Shown here: piece by piece, positions 27,349-35,074 of the stretch
Layout: every line of letters starts with the position of its first letter
Position numbering within the stretch: position 1 is the first letter of the stretch
NCBI RefSeq assembly: GCF_947500765.1
Contig: NZ_CANMTH010000002.1
Location: forward strand, 558,001-622,000
DNA length: 64,000 bases
Direction of reading: 5' to 3'
Origin: an uncultured Formosa sp.
GTDB lineage: Bacteria; Bacteroidota; Bacteroidia; Flavobacteriales; Flavobacteriaceae
The notes under the pieces: model-generated
Database searches by the model: none
Told to the model about the DNA's origin: nothing
Seen by the model: the letters and a program-made list of their open reading frames with translations, nothing else
Position numbers and translations under genes: made by a program

Positions 27349-27720
27349 TTAATAATTTGTTTCAATTATAGTTGTTTTTGCGTCGCCCCATAGGCTTTCA
27401 ATGTCGTAGTATTCACGTATTTGTTTCTGAAAAACATGTACTACTACATTAACGTAGTCCATTAATACCCATTCTGCATTGTCTTGTCCTTCTATATGCC
27501 AAGGTTTGTCCTTAAGTTCTTTACTAACTTTTTTCTGAACAGCATTAACAATAGCATTTACTTGAGTGTTTGAGGTTCCTTCACACACTATAAAATAGTC
27601 GCAAACAGTATTTTCAATTTCACGTAAGTCTAAAATATTTATTTCTTTTCCTTTAACATCTTCAATTCCACTTAATATGGTAGAAATTAGCAAGTCTACA
27701 TTTATATTATCTTTCGCCAT
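27349..27720 (-). CDS. rsfS: Ribosome silencing factor RsfS
   Basis: 123 residues. RsfS binds L14 and blocks subunit joining in starvation or stationary phase, lowering translation. Conserved features are DLREIENTVCDYFIVCEGTSNTQVNAI and the C-terminal EWVLMDYVNVVVHVFQ, followed by REYYDIESLWGDA. It is the first gene of the minus-strand operon leading to ftsH, cdsA and psd. A TAACTTTG -7 element lies 19 nt upstream of its start. Confidence 0.96.
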   Translation of the reverse strand: MAKDNINVDLLISTILSGIEDVKGKEINILDLREIENTVCDYFIVCEGTSNTQVNAIVNAVQKKVSKELKDKPWHIEGQDNAEWVLMDYVNVVVHVFQKQIREYYDIESLWGDAKTTIIETNY

Positions 27721-27739
27721 TAATTTTATTTAATTTGTA

Positions 27740-27747
27740 CAAAGTTA
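27740..27747 (-). promoter_or_regulatory. -7 element TAACTTTG before rsfS
   Basis: On the minus strand TAACTTTG matches TAnnTTTG and sits 19 nt before the rsfS ATG. No TTG is seen at the 19-bp spacing. It is the only candidate promoter for the six-gene rsfS to ACBP run. Confidence 0.45.
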
Positions 27748-27815
27748 TTATTTTTTAGTTCTTTATACTTTAAAATTTGCAGAAGTTTTCATCCTGCCTA
27801 TATAAATTATCTATA

Positions 27816-28547
27816 ATGCATATTATCAAACTTGATGCCATCGATTCAACTAACACTTTTTTAAAACAATTAAGTACATGTGAATTGTTGGAAGATTATA
27901 CAGTCGTAGTCGCTAAACAGCAAACTATGGGACGCGGTCAAATGGGTACTGTTTGGGACTCCGAAACTGCTAAAAATCTAATGTTTAGTGTGTTTAAAGA
28001 TGTGTCGTTTGTGCCTATAGAAAAACAATTTTATATAAGTATGGTAACTGCTATAGCTATTTATAAAGCTTTAAATAAATTAATGTTACCAAGAGTTCGG
28101 ATAAAATGGCCTAACGACATATTGTCAGAAGACAAGAAGATTTGCGGAATATTAATAGAAAATATAGTTACACAAAGCGGGTTAAGAGATAGTGTGCTTG
28201 GAATTGGTTTAAATGTTAATCAAACAAATTTTAAGAAACTGCCAAAAGCATCTTCAATAGTAAATAAAATAGGAAAAACTCAAGACTTAGATGAAGTACT
28301 TCATTATATATTAGTCGAGTTAAAAGAATGCTTTTCTTGGCTAGAAAACGGACAATTAGAACGCATTAAGCAAGAATATGAAAGTGCGTTGTTTAAAAAA
28401 AATAAGCCTTCAACATTTTTAAATGCAGAAGGCAATATGTTTGCTGGGTTTATTCTTGGTGTCTCAGAACTTGGTCACTTAAAAGTTTTGTTAGAAGACC
28501 AAATTATAGAAGAATATAATTTAAAAGAATTAACCTTATTGTATTAA
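27816..28547 (+). CDS. birA: Biotin--[acetyl-CoA-carboxylase] ligase
   Basis: 243 residues from the ATG at 27816 (MHIIKLDAIDSTNTFLK). A TTG 39 bp upstream would add a non-homologous extension. BirA attaches biotin to the BCCP carrier of acetyl-CoA carboxylase. The catalytic stretches are AIDSTN, the biotin loop GRGQMGTVW, and RIKWPNDILSEDKKICGILIEN. There is no N-terminal winged helix, so it is a single-function ligase and not a repressor. It overlaps the convergent SRPBCC gene by 4 bp. Confidence 0.95.
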   Translation: MHIIKLDAIDSTNTFLKQLSTCELLEDYTVVVAKQQTMGRGQMGTVWDSETAKNLMFSVFKDVSFVPIEKQFYISMVTAIAIYKALNKLMLPRVRIKWPNDILSEDKKICGILIENIVTQSGLRDSVLGIGLNVNQTNFKKLPKASSIVNKIGKTQDLDEVLHYILVELKECFSWLENGQLERIKQEYESALFKKNKPSTFLNAEGNMFAGFILGVSELGHLKVLLEDQIIEEYNLKELTLLY

Positions 28548-28939
28548 ATAGATTCAGGCATTTTAGTGACTAATGTTTCAATAAATTTTGAAATAGGTCC
28601 CTTTACCATCATTGCCATCATCGGGTTAAAATCACCTTCAAATAAAAGTTTTACATCGCTTTTACCTTCAGTAGTTTCGTTAATGTGTCCTACTAGAGAA
28701 AAATCTAATTTTCCACCTGCTGCCCCTAATACTATTTTGTTTGGAGGAACAACTTCCTTCTTTTTCAAAATAATTTCAGGCATACCTTTTAATGCAAAAA
28801 GAAATTTGTCGTCATCTAAAATTTCAAACTTACTAATATTGTCAGGCATTAGTTTTTCGAAATTTTTAATATCCGAAAGAAAATCAAATACTTCTTGAGA
28901 TGATTTGTCTAATGTTACTTTTGGAGATTCTAAATTCAT
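28544..28939 (-). CDS. SRPBCC (START-like) superfamily protein
   Basis: 131 residues. The pattern of alternating strands around a C-terminal long helix (FNPMMAMMVKGPISKFIETLVTKMPE), and the start ESPKVTLDKSSQEVFDFLSDIKNFEKLMP, are typical of the polyketide-cyclase/START-like ligand-binding fold. There is no catalytic motif and the ligand is unknown. It lies 24 bp after pyrE on the same strand, so it is probably co-transcribed; its 3' end overlaps birA by 4 bp. Confidence 0.8.
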   Translation of the reverse strand: MNLESPKVTLDKSSQEVFDFLSDIKNFEKLMPDNISKFEILDDDKFLFALKGMPEIILKKKEVVPPNKIVLGAAGGKLDFSLVGHINETTEGKSDVKLLFEGDFNPMMAMMVKGPISKFIETLVTKMPESI

Positions 28940-28963
28940 GATTTTTTATTTGTTTACTTTTAA

Positions 28964-29608
28964 TCAAATAGCGTTCCATTCACTAGGATTGGAATTCCAA
29001 TCTGTCAAAGTTTGTACTTCTGCTTGCGAAATATAGTTTGTTTCAACAGCTTGCTCAATTAAACTTTCGTAATTACTTAAGGTTTGAAGTAGTACATTCT
29101 CTTTCTCAAAATTTTCTTTAGCGACATTAAATCCGTAAGAGAAAATGGCAATCATGCCTTTTACATTAAGATTTGCATCTCTAAGAGCACGTACTGCGTT
29201 TAAGCTACTTTTTCCAGTACTTATTAAATCTTCAATAACAATTACATTTTGTCCTTTTTGGATAAATCCTTCAATTTGGTTTTGTCTACCATGACTTTTT
29301 GCCTCAGGTCTGACATATATAAAAGGAACACCCAAATATTCTGCTACTAGCATACCAATACCAATCGCTCCAGTGGCTACGCCAGCTATAACATCTGGTT
29401 TACCATATTGCTCTTCTATATATTTAGCCATGGTTTCACGTATGTAATTTCTAATAAGCGGAAATGATAATATAATCCTGTTATCGCAATAAATAGGAGA
29501 TTTCCATCCAGAGGCCCATGTAAAAGGAGCGCTAGGGCTTAGTTTTATCGCATTTACTTGCAATAATACTTCAGCAGTTTTTCGAGCTGTTTGTTTGTTT
29601 AAAATCAT
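28964..29608 (-). CDS. pyrE: Orotate phosphoribosyltransferase
   Basis: 214 residues from the ATG at 29608 (MILNKQTARKTAEVLLQ). An upstream ATG at 29626 would add six residues but lies beyond the -7 promoter element, so it cannot be in the mRNA if that promoter is used. It makes OMP from orotate and PRPP. Visible motifs are TWASGWKSPIYCDNR, the VATGAIGIGMLVA loop, and the PRPP-binding VIVIEDLISTGKSS. carA, for the same pathway, is at 11132-12235. Confidence 0.95.
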   Translation of the reverse strand: MILNKQTARKTAEVLLQVNAIKLSPSAPFTWASGWKSPIYCDNRIILSFPLIRNYIRETMAKYIEEQYGKPDVIAGVATGAIGIGMLVAEYLGVPFIYVRPEAKSHGRQNQIEGFIQKGQNVIVIEDLISTGKSSLNAVRALRDANLNVKGMIAIFSYGFNVAKENFEKENVLLQTLSNYESLIEQAVETNYISQAEVQTLTDWNSNPSEWNAI

Positions 29609-29613
29609 AGATA

Positions 29614-29621
29614 CAAAATTA
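29614..29621 (-). promoter_or_regulatory. -7 element TAATTTTG directly before pyrE
   Basis: On the minus strand TAATTTTG ends 5 nt before the pyrE ATG at 29608. No TTG occurs at 19-bp spacing. It predicts a leaderless or nearly leaderless mRNA and supports the shorter start. Confidence 0.5.
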
Positions 29622-29732
29622 CACATTAATTAAAATAATAGTTCTTGTGTATTAAAATAATTTTTTTAAAGTTAATATGTTTGCTTTAAAAATTGATACT
29701 TTTACCGCAATTAATACAGGATATTTTTTAAT

Positions 29733-30314
29733 ATGTATAAAATATTTGTCAACGACAAGCCAATCATTTTAACCACGGAGGTTGAGAAAGAGACACATTT
29801 TAAGAATTACTTATTAGACACCGTTCAAATAGGTAAAGTTATTAAGGAATTAAATACCACTTCTTTAAAGGAAGTGAGATTAATTCATAAAAACCCAGAT
29901 AAGTTACTTAAAAAGTTTTTAAAAAAACTACCTAATGTTGTTGCTGGAGGTGGAAAGGTTTATAATAAAGATGGAAACATTCTATTTATTTATAGAAATG
30001 ATAAATGGGATTTGCCTAAAGGAAAAGCTGAGGCTGGCGAAACTATTGAAGAAACATCTTTGCGTGAAGTAGAGGAAGAAACAGGGGTAACTGGGTTGAG
30101 AATTACCAAGCCTTTGCATACCACATACCATATATTTAAACGTAACGGAAAATTTAAAATTAAGGTAACACATTGGTTTGAAATGTCTACAGATTTTAAA
30201 GGTAATTTATGGCCACAAACTAATGAAGGAATTACTAAGGTAGAATGGTTAAATGAGGTTGAAGCAATTCAGGCTTTAGAAAATTCGTATGCTAATATTA
30301 AGCCTCTTATTTAA
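29733..30314 (+). CDS. NUDIX hydrolase
   Basis: 193 residues. The Nudix box is complete at 97-119: G97, E103, R111, E112, E115, E116 and G118 fit GX5EX7REUXEEXGU, within the stretch from DLPKGKAEAGE to EEETGV. These enzymes hydrolyse nucleoside diphosphate derivatives using Mg. The first 65 residues form an extra N-terminal domain found in many Bacteroidota NUDIX proteins. The substrate is not determinable. It is convergent with the FGase-like gene, overlapping by 8 bp. Confidence 0.9.
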   Translation: MYKIFVNDKPIILTTEVEKETHFKNYLLDTVQIGKVIKELNTTSLKEVRLIHKNPDKLLKKFLKKLPNVVAGGGKVYNKDGNILFIYRNDKWDLPKGKAEAGETIEETSLREVEEETGVTGLRITKPLHTTYHIFKRNGKFKIKVTHWFEMSTDFKGNLWPQTNEGITKVEWLNEVEAIQALENSYANIKPLI

Positions 30315-30993
30315 TTAAGCTAGACTTTAAAGCACTGTATAATTGATGTTTTAAAGGTGAAGGTATAACATTTTTTCTAGCAAATTTTTGATTGATTTCT
30401 ATTTCAATACCTAAATAATTTTCTGGAAACTGTTTGCGTAAATAGGTTGTGAAACCATCTGCGGTACCTAAATATGGGTAATTAAAACGGATTTTTAGAT
30501 TCGGATTTTCAATACTTATATTCGATTTTAAAGTTTTGCAAAATTCAGATTCTCCACTGTTGGCTGAATCATATAAAAGTCCGATGTCACAAGTTCTAGT
30601 CACGTCGTCTAAAACAGGAGTAAAGCTGTGTACAGACAGATGGAGTATAGATTCTCCTATTTGTATGTTTTTTAAAATATAGTTCTCGATAGCATTTCGA
30701 TATACCATATAATAGGAGTCTATTAAGTATTGTTTTTCTGAAGTTAAAAGAGATTTTGAATATTTTGAAAACAAATTTTTATGATGTAACGATCTGTTTA
30801 ATTCAATTAACAACCTACTGGTTTCACTATAGTTTGTAAAATTGGCCAATGGTTTCAAGTATTTAAAAACATCTAAAGCACCAATATCAAAACCACGATG
30901 CGATTGCAACGTGGTTTCTTTATTTATAAAGTATGGAGAAAACCGTTTTGGAATGTAATTTTCTCCGTGTTCGCAACTTAAAAGTAATTTCAT
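30307..30993 (-). CDS. N-formylglutamate amidohydrolase-like protein
   Basis: 228 residues of the FGase/HutG2-like family. Conserved points are SCEHGENYIP (E8, H9), SHRGFDIGALDVF, LLIELNRSLHH and LSVHSFTPV, and a late Glu in YLGIEIEINQKF. This fits a metal-dependent amidase acting on N-formyl- or N-acyl-glutamate or a similar amide. No other hut (histidine degradation) gene is present, so a histidine-pathway role is unlikely. It overlaps the GCS2 gene by 4 bp as the last gene of the three-gene cluster. Confidence 0.85.
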   Translation of the reverse strand: MKLLLSCEHGENYIPKRFSPYFINKETTLQSHRGFDIGALDVFKYLKPLANFTNYSETSRLLIELNRSLHHKNLFSKYSKSLLTSEKQYLIDSYYMVYRNAIENYILKNIQIGESILHLSVHSFTPVLDDVTRTCDIGLLYDSANSGESEFCKTLKSNISIENPNLKIRFNYPYLGTADGFTTYLRKQFPENYLGIEIEINQKFARKNVIPSPLKHQLYSALKSSLIK

Positions 30994-32216
30994 TTTAAAA
31001 ACAGCGTATTATGTTCAAGACAATTCGCTAAAGATTTATATACGCTTAAAATATTGGTTTCCGAAATATCATTGCCTAAAGCTTTTTCAATTCTAGTTGC
31101 CAATGTGCCTTCGTTTAAAATAGTTTCAATAGCATTGTAATGTGCCTTATTAATATTTGGTTTTGCTAATGCGTATAAATGTTTCCAAACGTTTTGGATA
31201 GTTGTTGCATCTTCAATATCGAATACATTTAAATAATCTAAATTTTCTATTACTGCAGTTTCTCCGTGTTTAATCGCATCGTTAAGAATAGCAAATAAGT
31301 CTTCTTTTATCCAACGTTTTTGTGCAGCTAAAGGAGATAGCTTTTTGTTAACTAATAATTTTAAAGTTTCTATAATTAATGCACAAATGGCTAAATCTGC
31401 TTTCGGACATTCTTGAATATCAACCAAGCGAATTTCAATTGCATTTCTGTCGAATCTCGCTATAGCTCCACGAGAATTTAAAAAATGATGATCTAAAATA
31501 TGATGGGTATCGTACGGTTTAATCGCTTTTTTTATAGGTTCGAAAATTGTAGCGTAATAATCTAATTTAGTAAATACACGTTCTGGAATAACAAGGCCTG
31601 TCATTTCAGGAATCTCTTTCTGATTGGTTTTGTAATATTCTAAACGTGTGTCTTTAAAACCTGTTTTTTTTCCTTCTAAAATAGGAGAACTTGCACTTAA
31701 ACCTGGAATTAAAGGCAAAATAATTCGAATGGCTGCATGTAGTTTTTCAAACTCCTTATCGTCAAAAAAAGGTAGATTTATATGTACGCTTTGCACATTG
31801 CTCCAACCGTGATTTTTACAATTAAAAATGCGGTTATATAATTCGTAAACTTCGCTGTAACTGTGTTTCCAAAGTTGTGTGTCTGTAGCCGGATTCATAA
31901 ATGGATGTGCTGCAGATGGCAATAACTCTGCCTGAAACGGTTTTAAAAGCGCATTAATTTCTGTAATATTTTTATGAAATAATTCGGATAAACCATTTAA
32001 ACTCTTTGTTGGTCCGTTAGTTTTTAACTCTACAACATGTGCAACCAATTCGTTGCTCCACGCAATTTTACCATTAGAAATGTCTGAAGTTAATTTGCCT
32101 TGCTTTTTTGTTAAAAGCGCATCAACAATTGGAACAATTTTTAAATCGGATTGATTTACTAGCATGTATTCTAGTTCAATCCCATAAACATCAAAAAGAT
32201 GATATTTTTTATTCAT
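30990..32216 (-). CDS. GCS2-type carboxylate-amine ligase (glutamate-cysteine ligase-like)
   Basis: 408 residues. The fold is that of the plant/YbdK-type glutamate-cysteine ligases (GCS2), related to glutamine synthetase. Near the start YGIELEYML holds metal-binding Glu14 and Glu16; NELVAHVVELKTNGP is the next conserved strand. HGWSNVQSVHINLPF carries the conserved histidine, and ARFDRNAIEIRLVDIQEC carries the last metal Glu/Arg group. It forms an amide bond between a carboxylate, probably glutamate, and an amine. There is no glutathione synthetase nearby. It overlaps both neighbours, by 4 and 8 bp. Confidence 0.88.
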   Translation of the reverse strand: MNKKYHLFDVYGIELEYMLVNQSDLKIVPIVDALLTKKQGKLTSDISNGKIAWSNELVAHVVELKTNGPTKSLNGLSELFHKNITEINALLKPFQAELLPSAAHPFMNPATDTQLWKHSYSEVYELYNRIFNCKNHGWSNVQSVHINLPFFDDKEFEKLHAAIRIILPLIPGLSASSPILEGKKTGFKDTRLEYYKTNQKEIPEMTGLVIPERVFTKLDYYATIFEPIKKAIKPYDTHHILDHHFLNSRGAIARFDRNAIEIRLVDIQECPKADLAICALIIETLKLLVNKKLSPLAAQKRWIKEDLFAILNDAIKHGETAVIENLDYLNVFDIEDATTIQNVWKHLYALAKPNINKAHYNAIETILNEGTLATRIEKALGNDISETNILSVYKSLANCLEHNTLFLK

Positions 32217-33663
32217 TTGAATCTATACGTTTTTTTAATGCTGATAAAATTTCAGTGTAAACTAAATCGCCGTAATAGGCATCTTCTACACCAAAATCGA
32301 TATTTGGGTTATCGTTAATTTCAATAACCATTGGGACTTTATTTACTACTTTTATATCGACACCATACAGGCCTTTGCCTATTAATTTAGCCGATTTTAT
32401 AGCCATATTCAATACTTTTTTTGGAACAGATTCTATTGGTAAGCAATCTGCATCTCCATCTTGGTCGTCTTTTTTCTTAGCGTTCCAATTGTAAATTTGC
32501 CAATGACCTTTTGCCATATAATATTTACAAGCAAAAAAGGGCTTATCGTCTAATATTCCAATACGCCAATCGTAATCTGATGGGCAAAATTCTTGCGCAA
32601 TAATTAAATCAGATTCTTTTAACATTTCAGAAACAAGTTCGTAATATTCGGCTTCTGTTTTCGCTTTTTTTACTCCAAAAGAGAATGTAGAATCTGGTGC
32701 TTTTAAAACACATGGCAGTCCAACTTTATCTAAAACCATTTGCTTATTGTCTTTATGTACAATTATAGTTTTAGGGGTGTTTATGTTGGCATTCTGTAAT
32801 GCTTCTGCCATATATACTTTATTACAGCATTTTAAAATGGCATCTGGATAATCTATAATGGCTAGACCTTCTCGCTGTGCTTTTCTGGCAAAAGCATAGG
32901 TTTCGTTATTTACTTCTGTGCTCTGGCGAATAAATAAAGCATCAAAAGACGATAAACGCGATAAATCTTTTGGATCGATGATTTCTGCATAAATATTCAT
33001 CTTTTCAGCTAAATCGATAAACTTTTTTAAAGCTTTGGCATTACTTGGTGGTGCTGGATCTTTCGGGTTTACTAAAATAGCTAAATCAAAATCACTTCTA
33101 TTTAACTTCGGAATATCATACCGTTTTTTAGAGAAATATTGATTAGCAAATTCTTGAACACTTTCTTTGTGCTCTAAAGGAATTTCAGATTCAGAAATTG
33201 CCTTTATGCTTAGTATATTCCACTTTGTGGTATGATTAAATTTTATGCGTAAAAAAGGGACTTGAAAATGCTTGTAAAACAGTACACTTAACTCCTTGTA
33301 TTTATGAGCCACATTCTGACCAAAATAAATACTTAATGTAAAGTCTTGCGATTTTATATTCTTTAAGCTTTGCTGAATAATATCATCAAACTCGTCGGAT
33401 ACAATTTTAACTAGAGTTAAAGCTTTTAAATCGACAATATTTTTAATAGTAGGTATAGGTAAATGTCCTCTAGCTTCAGCTAAAAGTGATACATAATATC
33501 CTTTAGATTGATAAGAATAATCTTTACATAAATTAAATATTCTGGCTTTTTTAAGCAGTGAATACTCTGGATTAGTAAGGTATTCTTGTGAGGAAATTAC
33601 TTTAATATTTTCAATCGAAAAATTCCATTTTTCAGGTTGATTGACAACAATATACTTATTCAT
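32209..33663 (-). CDS. RLAN-domain RimK-type ATP-grasp ligase
   Basis: 484 residues in two parts. Residues 1 to about 165 match the RimK-like N-terminal (RLAN) domain; about 195-480 is a RimK-type ATP-grasp ligase with VNPKDPAPPSNAKAL, the hinge CVLKAPDSTFSFGV, DWRIGIL (R367), GLYGVDIKVV (D436) and the metal-binding EINDNPNID (E448, N450). RimK-type enzymes add amino acids, often glutamate, to a carboxyl end using ATP. It is the first gene of the three-gene cluster, with a TACATTTG -7 element 31 nt upstream. The acceptor is unknown. Confidence 0.88.
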   Translation of the reverse strand: MNKYIVVNQPEKWNFSIENIKVISSQEYLTNPEYSLLKKARIFNLCKDYSYQSKGYYVSLLAEARGHLPIPTIKNIVDLKALTLVKIVSDEFDDIIQQSLKNIKSQDFTLSIYFGQNVAHKYKELSVLFYKHFQVPFLRIKFNHTTKWNILSIKAISESEIPLEHKESVQEFANQYFSKKRYDIPKLNRSDFDLAILVNPKDPAPPSNAKALKKFIDLAEKMNIYAEIIDPKDLSRLSSFDALFIRQSTEVNNETYAFARKAQREGLAIIDYPDAILKCCNKVYMAEALQNANINTPKTIIVHKDNKQMVLDKVGLPCVLKAPDSTFSFGVKKAKTEAEYYELVSEMLKESDLIIAQEFCPSDYDWRIGILDDKPFFACKYYMAKGHWQIYNWNAKKKDDQDGDADCLPIESVPKKVLNMAIKSAKLIGKGLYGVDIKVVNKVPMVIEINDNPNIDFGVEDAYYGDLVYTEILSALKKRIDSNE

Positions 33664-33694
33664 TAATACGCGTCATGGCGATGTAAATTTTAAT

Positions 33695-33702
33695 CAAATG
33701 TA
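33695..33702 (-). promoter_or_regulatory. -7 element TACATTTG before the RLAN-ligase gene
   Basis: On the minus strand TACATTTG fits TAnnTTTG and ends 31 nt before the ATG. No TTG is seen at 19 bp. It is the only obvious promoter for the ligase/GCS2/FGase cluster. Confidence 0.45.
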
Positions 33703-33760
33703 TATTATTTTTAAATATGATTTACGATGAAGACTTCTTTTTTTATTTTTTTTTAAGGTC

Positions 33761-35029
33761 TTAGTTTTGATGCTTTTGAGAACTAATAAACGGAATTTTA
33801 GGCGCTAGAAAATATCCAGTTAAACTCGCAAATAAAATAGGGATTAGATGTCCGAAACCTGTAAGCGTTGTTAGTAAAATAGTAGTGCTCATTGGTGTTC
33901 TTGTAACACATGCATTTATGGCGGCCATACAACTAACAATAGTTAATGTTAAACTAACCGATGGAATAAATTGATGAATGATTAAACCTAAGGTTGTGCC
34001 TACGAAAAATAGCGGTATTATAAAGCCACCACGCCAGCCAGAAGTAACCGTAATTGCAATGGCAATAATTTTAAAAATTAAGATGATGAATAATAATTTT
34101 AAAGGAAAATGATCACTGATAATCTCGTTAATTTCATGATGACCAAAATAACGTGTAATAGGTAAGTAGTAAGCGATAACTCCTAAAAGTAGCCCGCCAA
34201 TAAGTGTTTTTATGTAAATAGGAATTGGTCGTTTCTCAAATAATAATTTAAAAAATTTAACACAGTAAATAAAAGACCAACCTACAGCTGTAGCTATAAT
34301 AGCAAAGAATACTGCGTACCCAAAGTCGAAAATTCCAGAATATTCGTAGGCCGATAAATTCCAAGCAGGTCCGAGACCTAAATGCACAATTAAGGCGAAA
34401 ATAATATAACTAAAACTACTCGCAACAAGTGCGGGAATAATGGCACGATAATATTCAACAGCATGTTTGTAATGAAGAATTTCTAAAGCGAATAAGCTGC
34501 CTCCTAAAGGTGCTCCAAATAGTGCCGTAAATCCTGATGCCATTCCTGCTATACTTAGCGAACGTAGCGCTTCTCCTTTAAGACGAAAAAGTTTTCCTAA
34601 CCAAGTTCCAATCGATCCTGTAACTTGAACTAATGGGGCTTCAGGACCTAAACTTCCGCCAGAGGCAATACACAGAAATGAAGATAAAACCATAGAGGGA
34701 TTGTTCTTTGGGTTTAGTTTCCCTTTATTAAAACGGATGTTATTTACAATAAGTTGTATTTCTCCAGGATCTCCAATAAAGTGTATAATTAAGCCTGCCA
34801 ATAAACCACTAATAGACATGACAGGTATAACTTGCCAACCTTCGAAAAAGGCGATTTTATCTGTTAAAAATTCTAAAATAATCCAATATAATCCTGCTGT
34901 TATACCTCCAATGATACCTAAAAAGGCCCAAAGTAAAAACGACCAACTGAAAACAAAAGGATTGAATTTCATGGGGTGATCTAAAATATTGAGATATTTA
35001 ATTATCTTTTTTTTTCTATGTAATTTCAC
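33761..35029 (-). CDS. ClC-family chloride channel/antiporter
   Basis: 422 residues with about ten membrane helices, without the CBS domains some ClCs carry. The selectivity region reads GGSLGPEAPLVQVTGS; the glutamate of GPEAP occupies the position of the gating Glu in GREGP, which suggests Cl-/H+ exchange more than a channel. GMASGFTALFGAPLGGSLFALE and TSGWRGGFIIPLFFVG are further family stretches. It is 97 bp upstream of, and co-directional with, the ligase cluster but probably separate. Confidence 0.93.
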   Translation of the reverse strand: MKLHRKKKIIKYLNILDHPMKFNPFVFSWSFLLWAFLGIIGGITAGLYWIILEFLTDKIAFFEGWQVIPVMSISGLLAGLIIHFIGDPGEIQLIVNNIRFNKGKLNPKNNPSMVLSSFLCIASGGSLGPEAPLVQVTGSIGTWLGKLFRLKGEALRSLSIAGMASGFTALFGAPLGGSLFALEILHYKHAVEYYRAIIPALVASSFSYIIFALIVHLGLGPAWNLSAYEYSGIFDFGYAVFFAIIATAVGWSFIYCVKFFKLLFEKRPIPIYIKTLIGGLLLGVIAYYLPITRYFGHHEINEIISDHFPLKLLFIILIFKIIAIAITVTSGWRGGFIIPLFFVGTTLGLIIHQFIPSVSLTLTIVSCMAAINACVTRTPMSTTILLTTLTGFGHLIPILFASLTGYFLAPKIPFISSQKHQN

Positions 35030-35074
35030 GTAAGAGAAGGGGTTAAAATAGATATTATAAATAAAAATTTGTTT

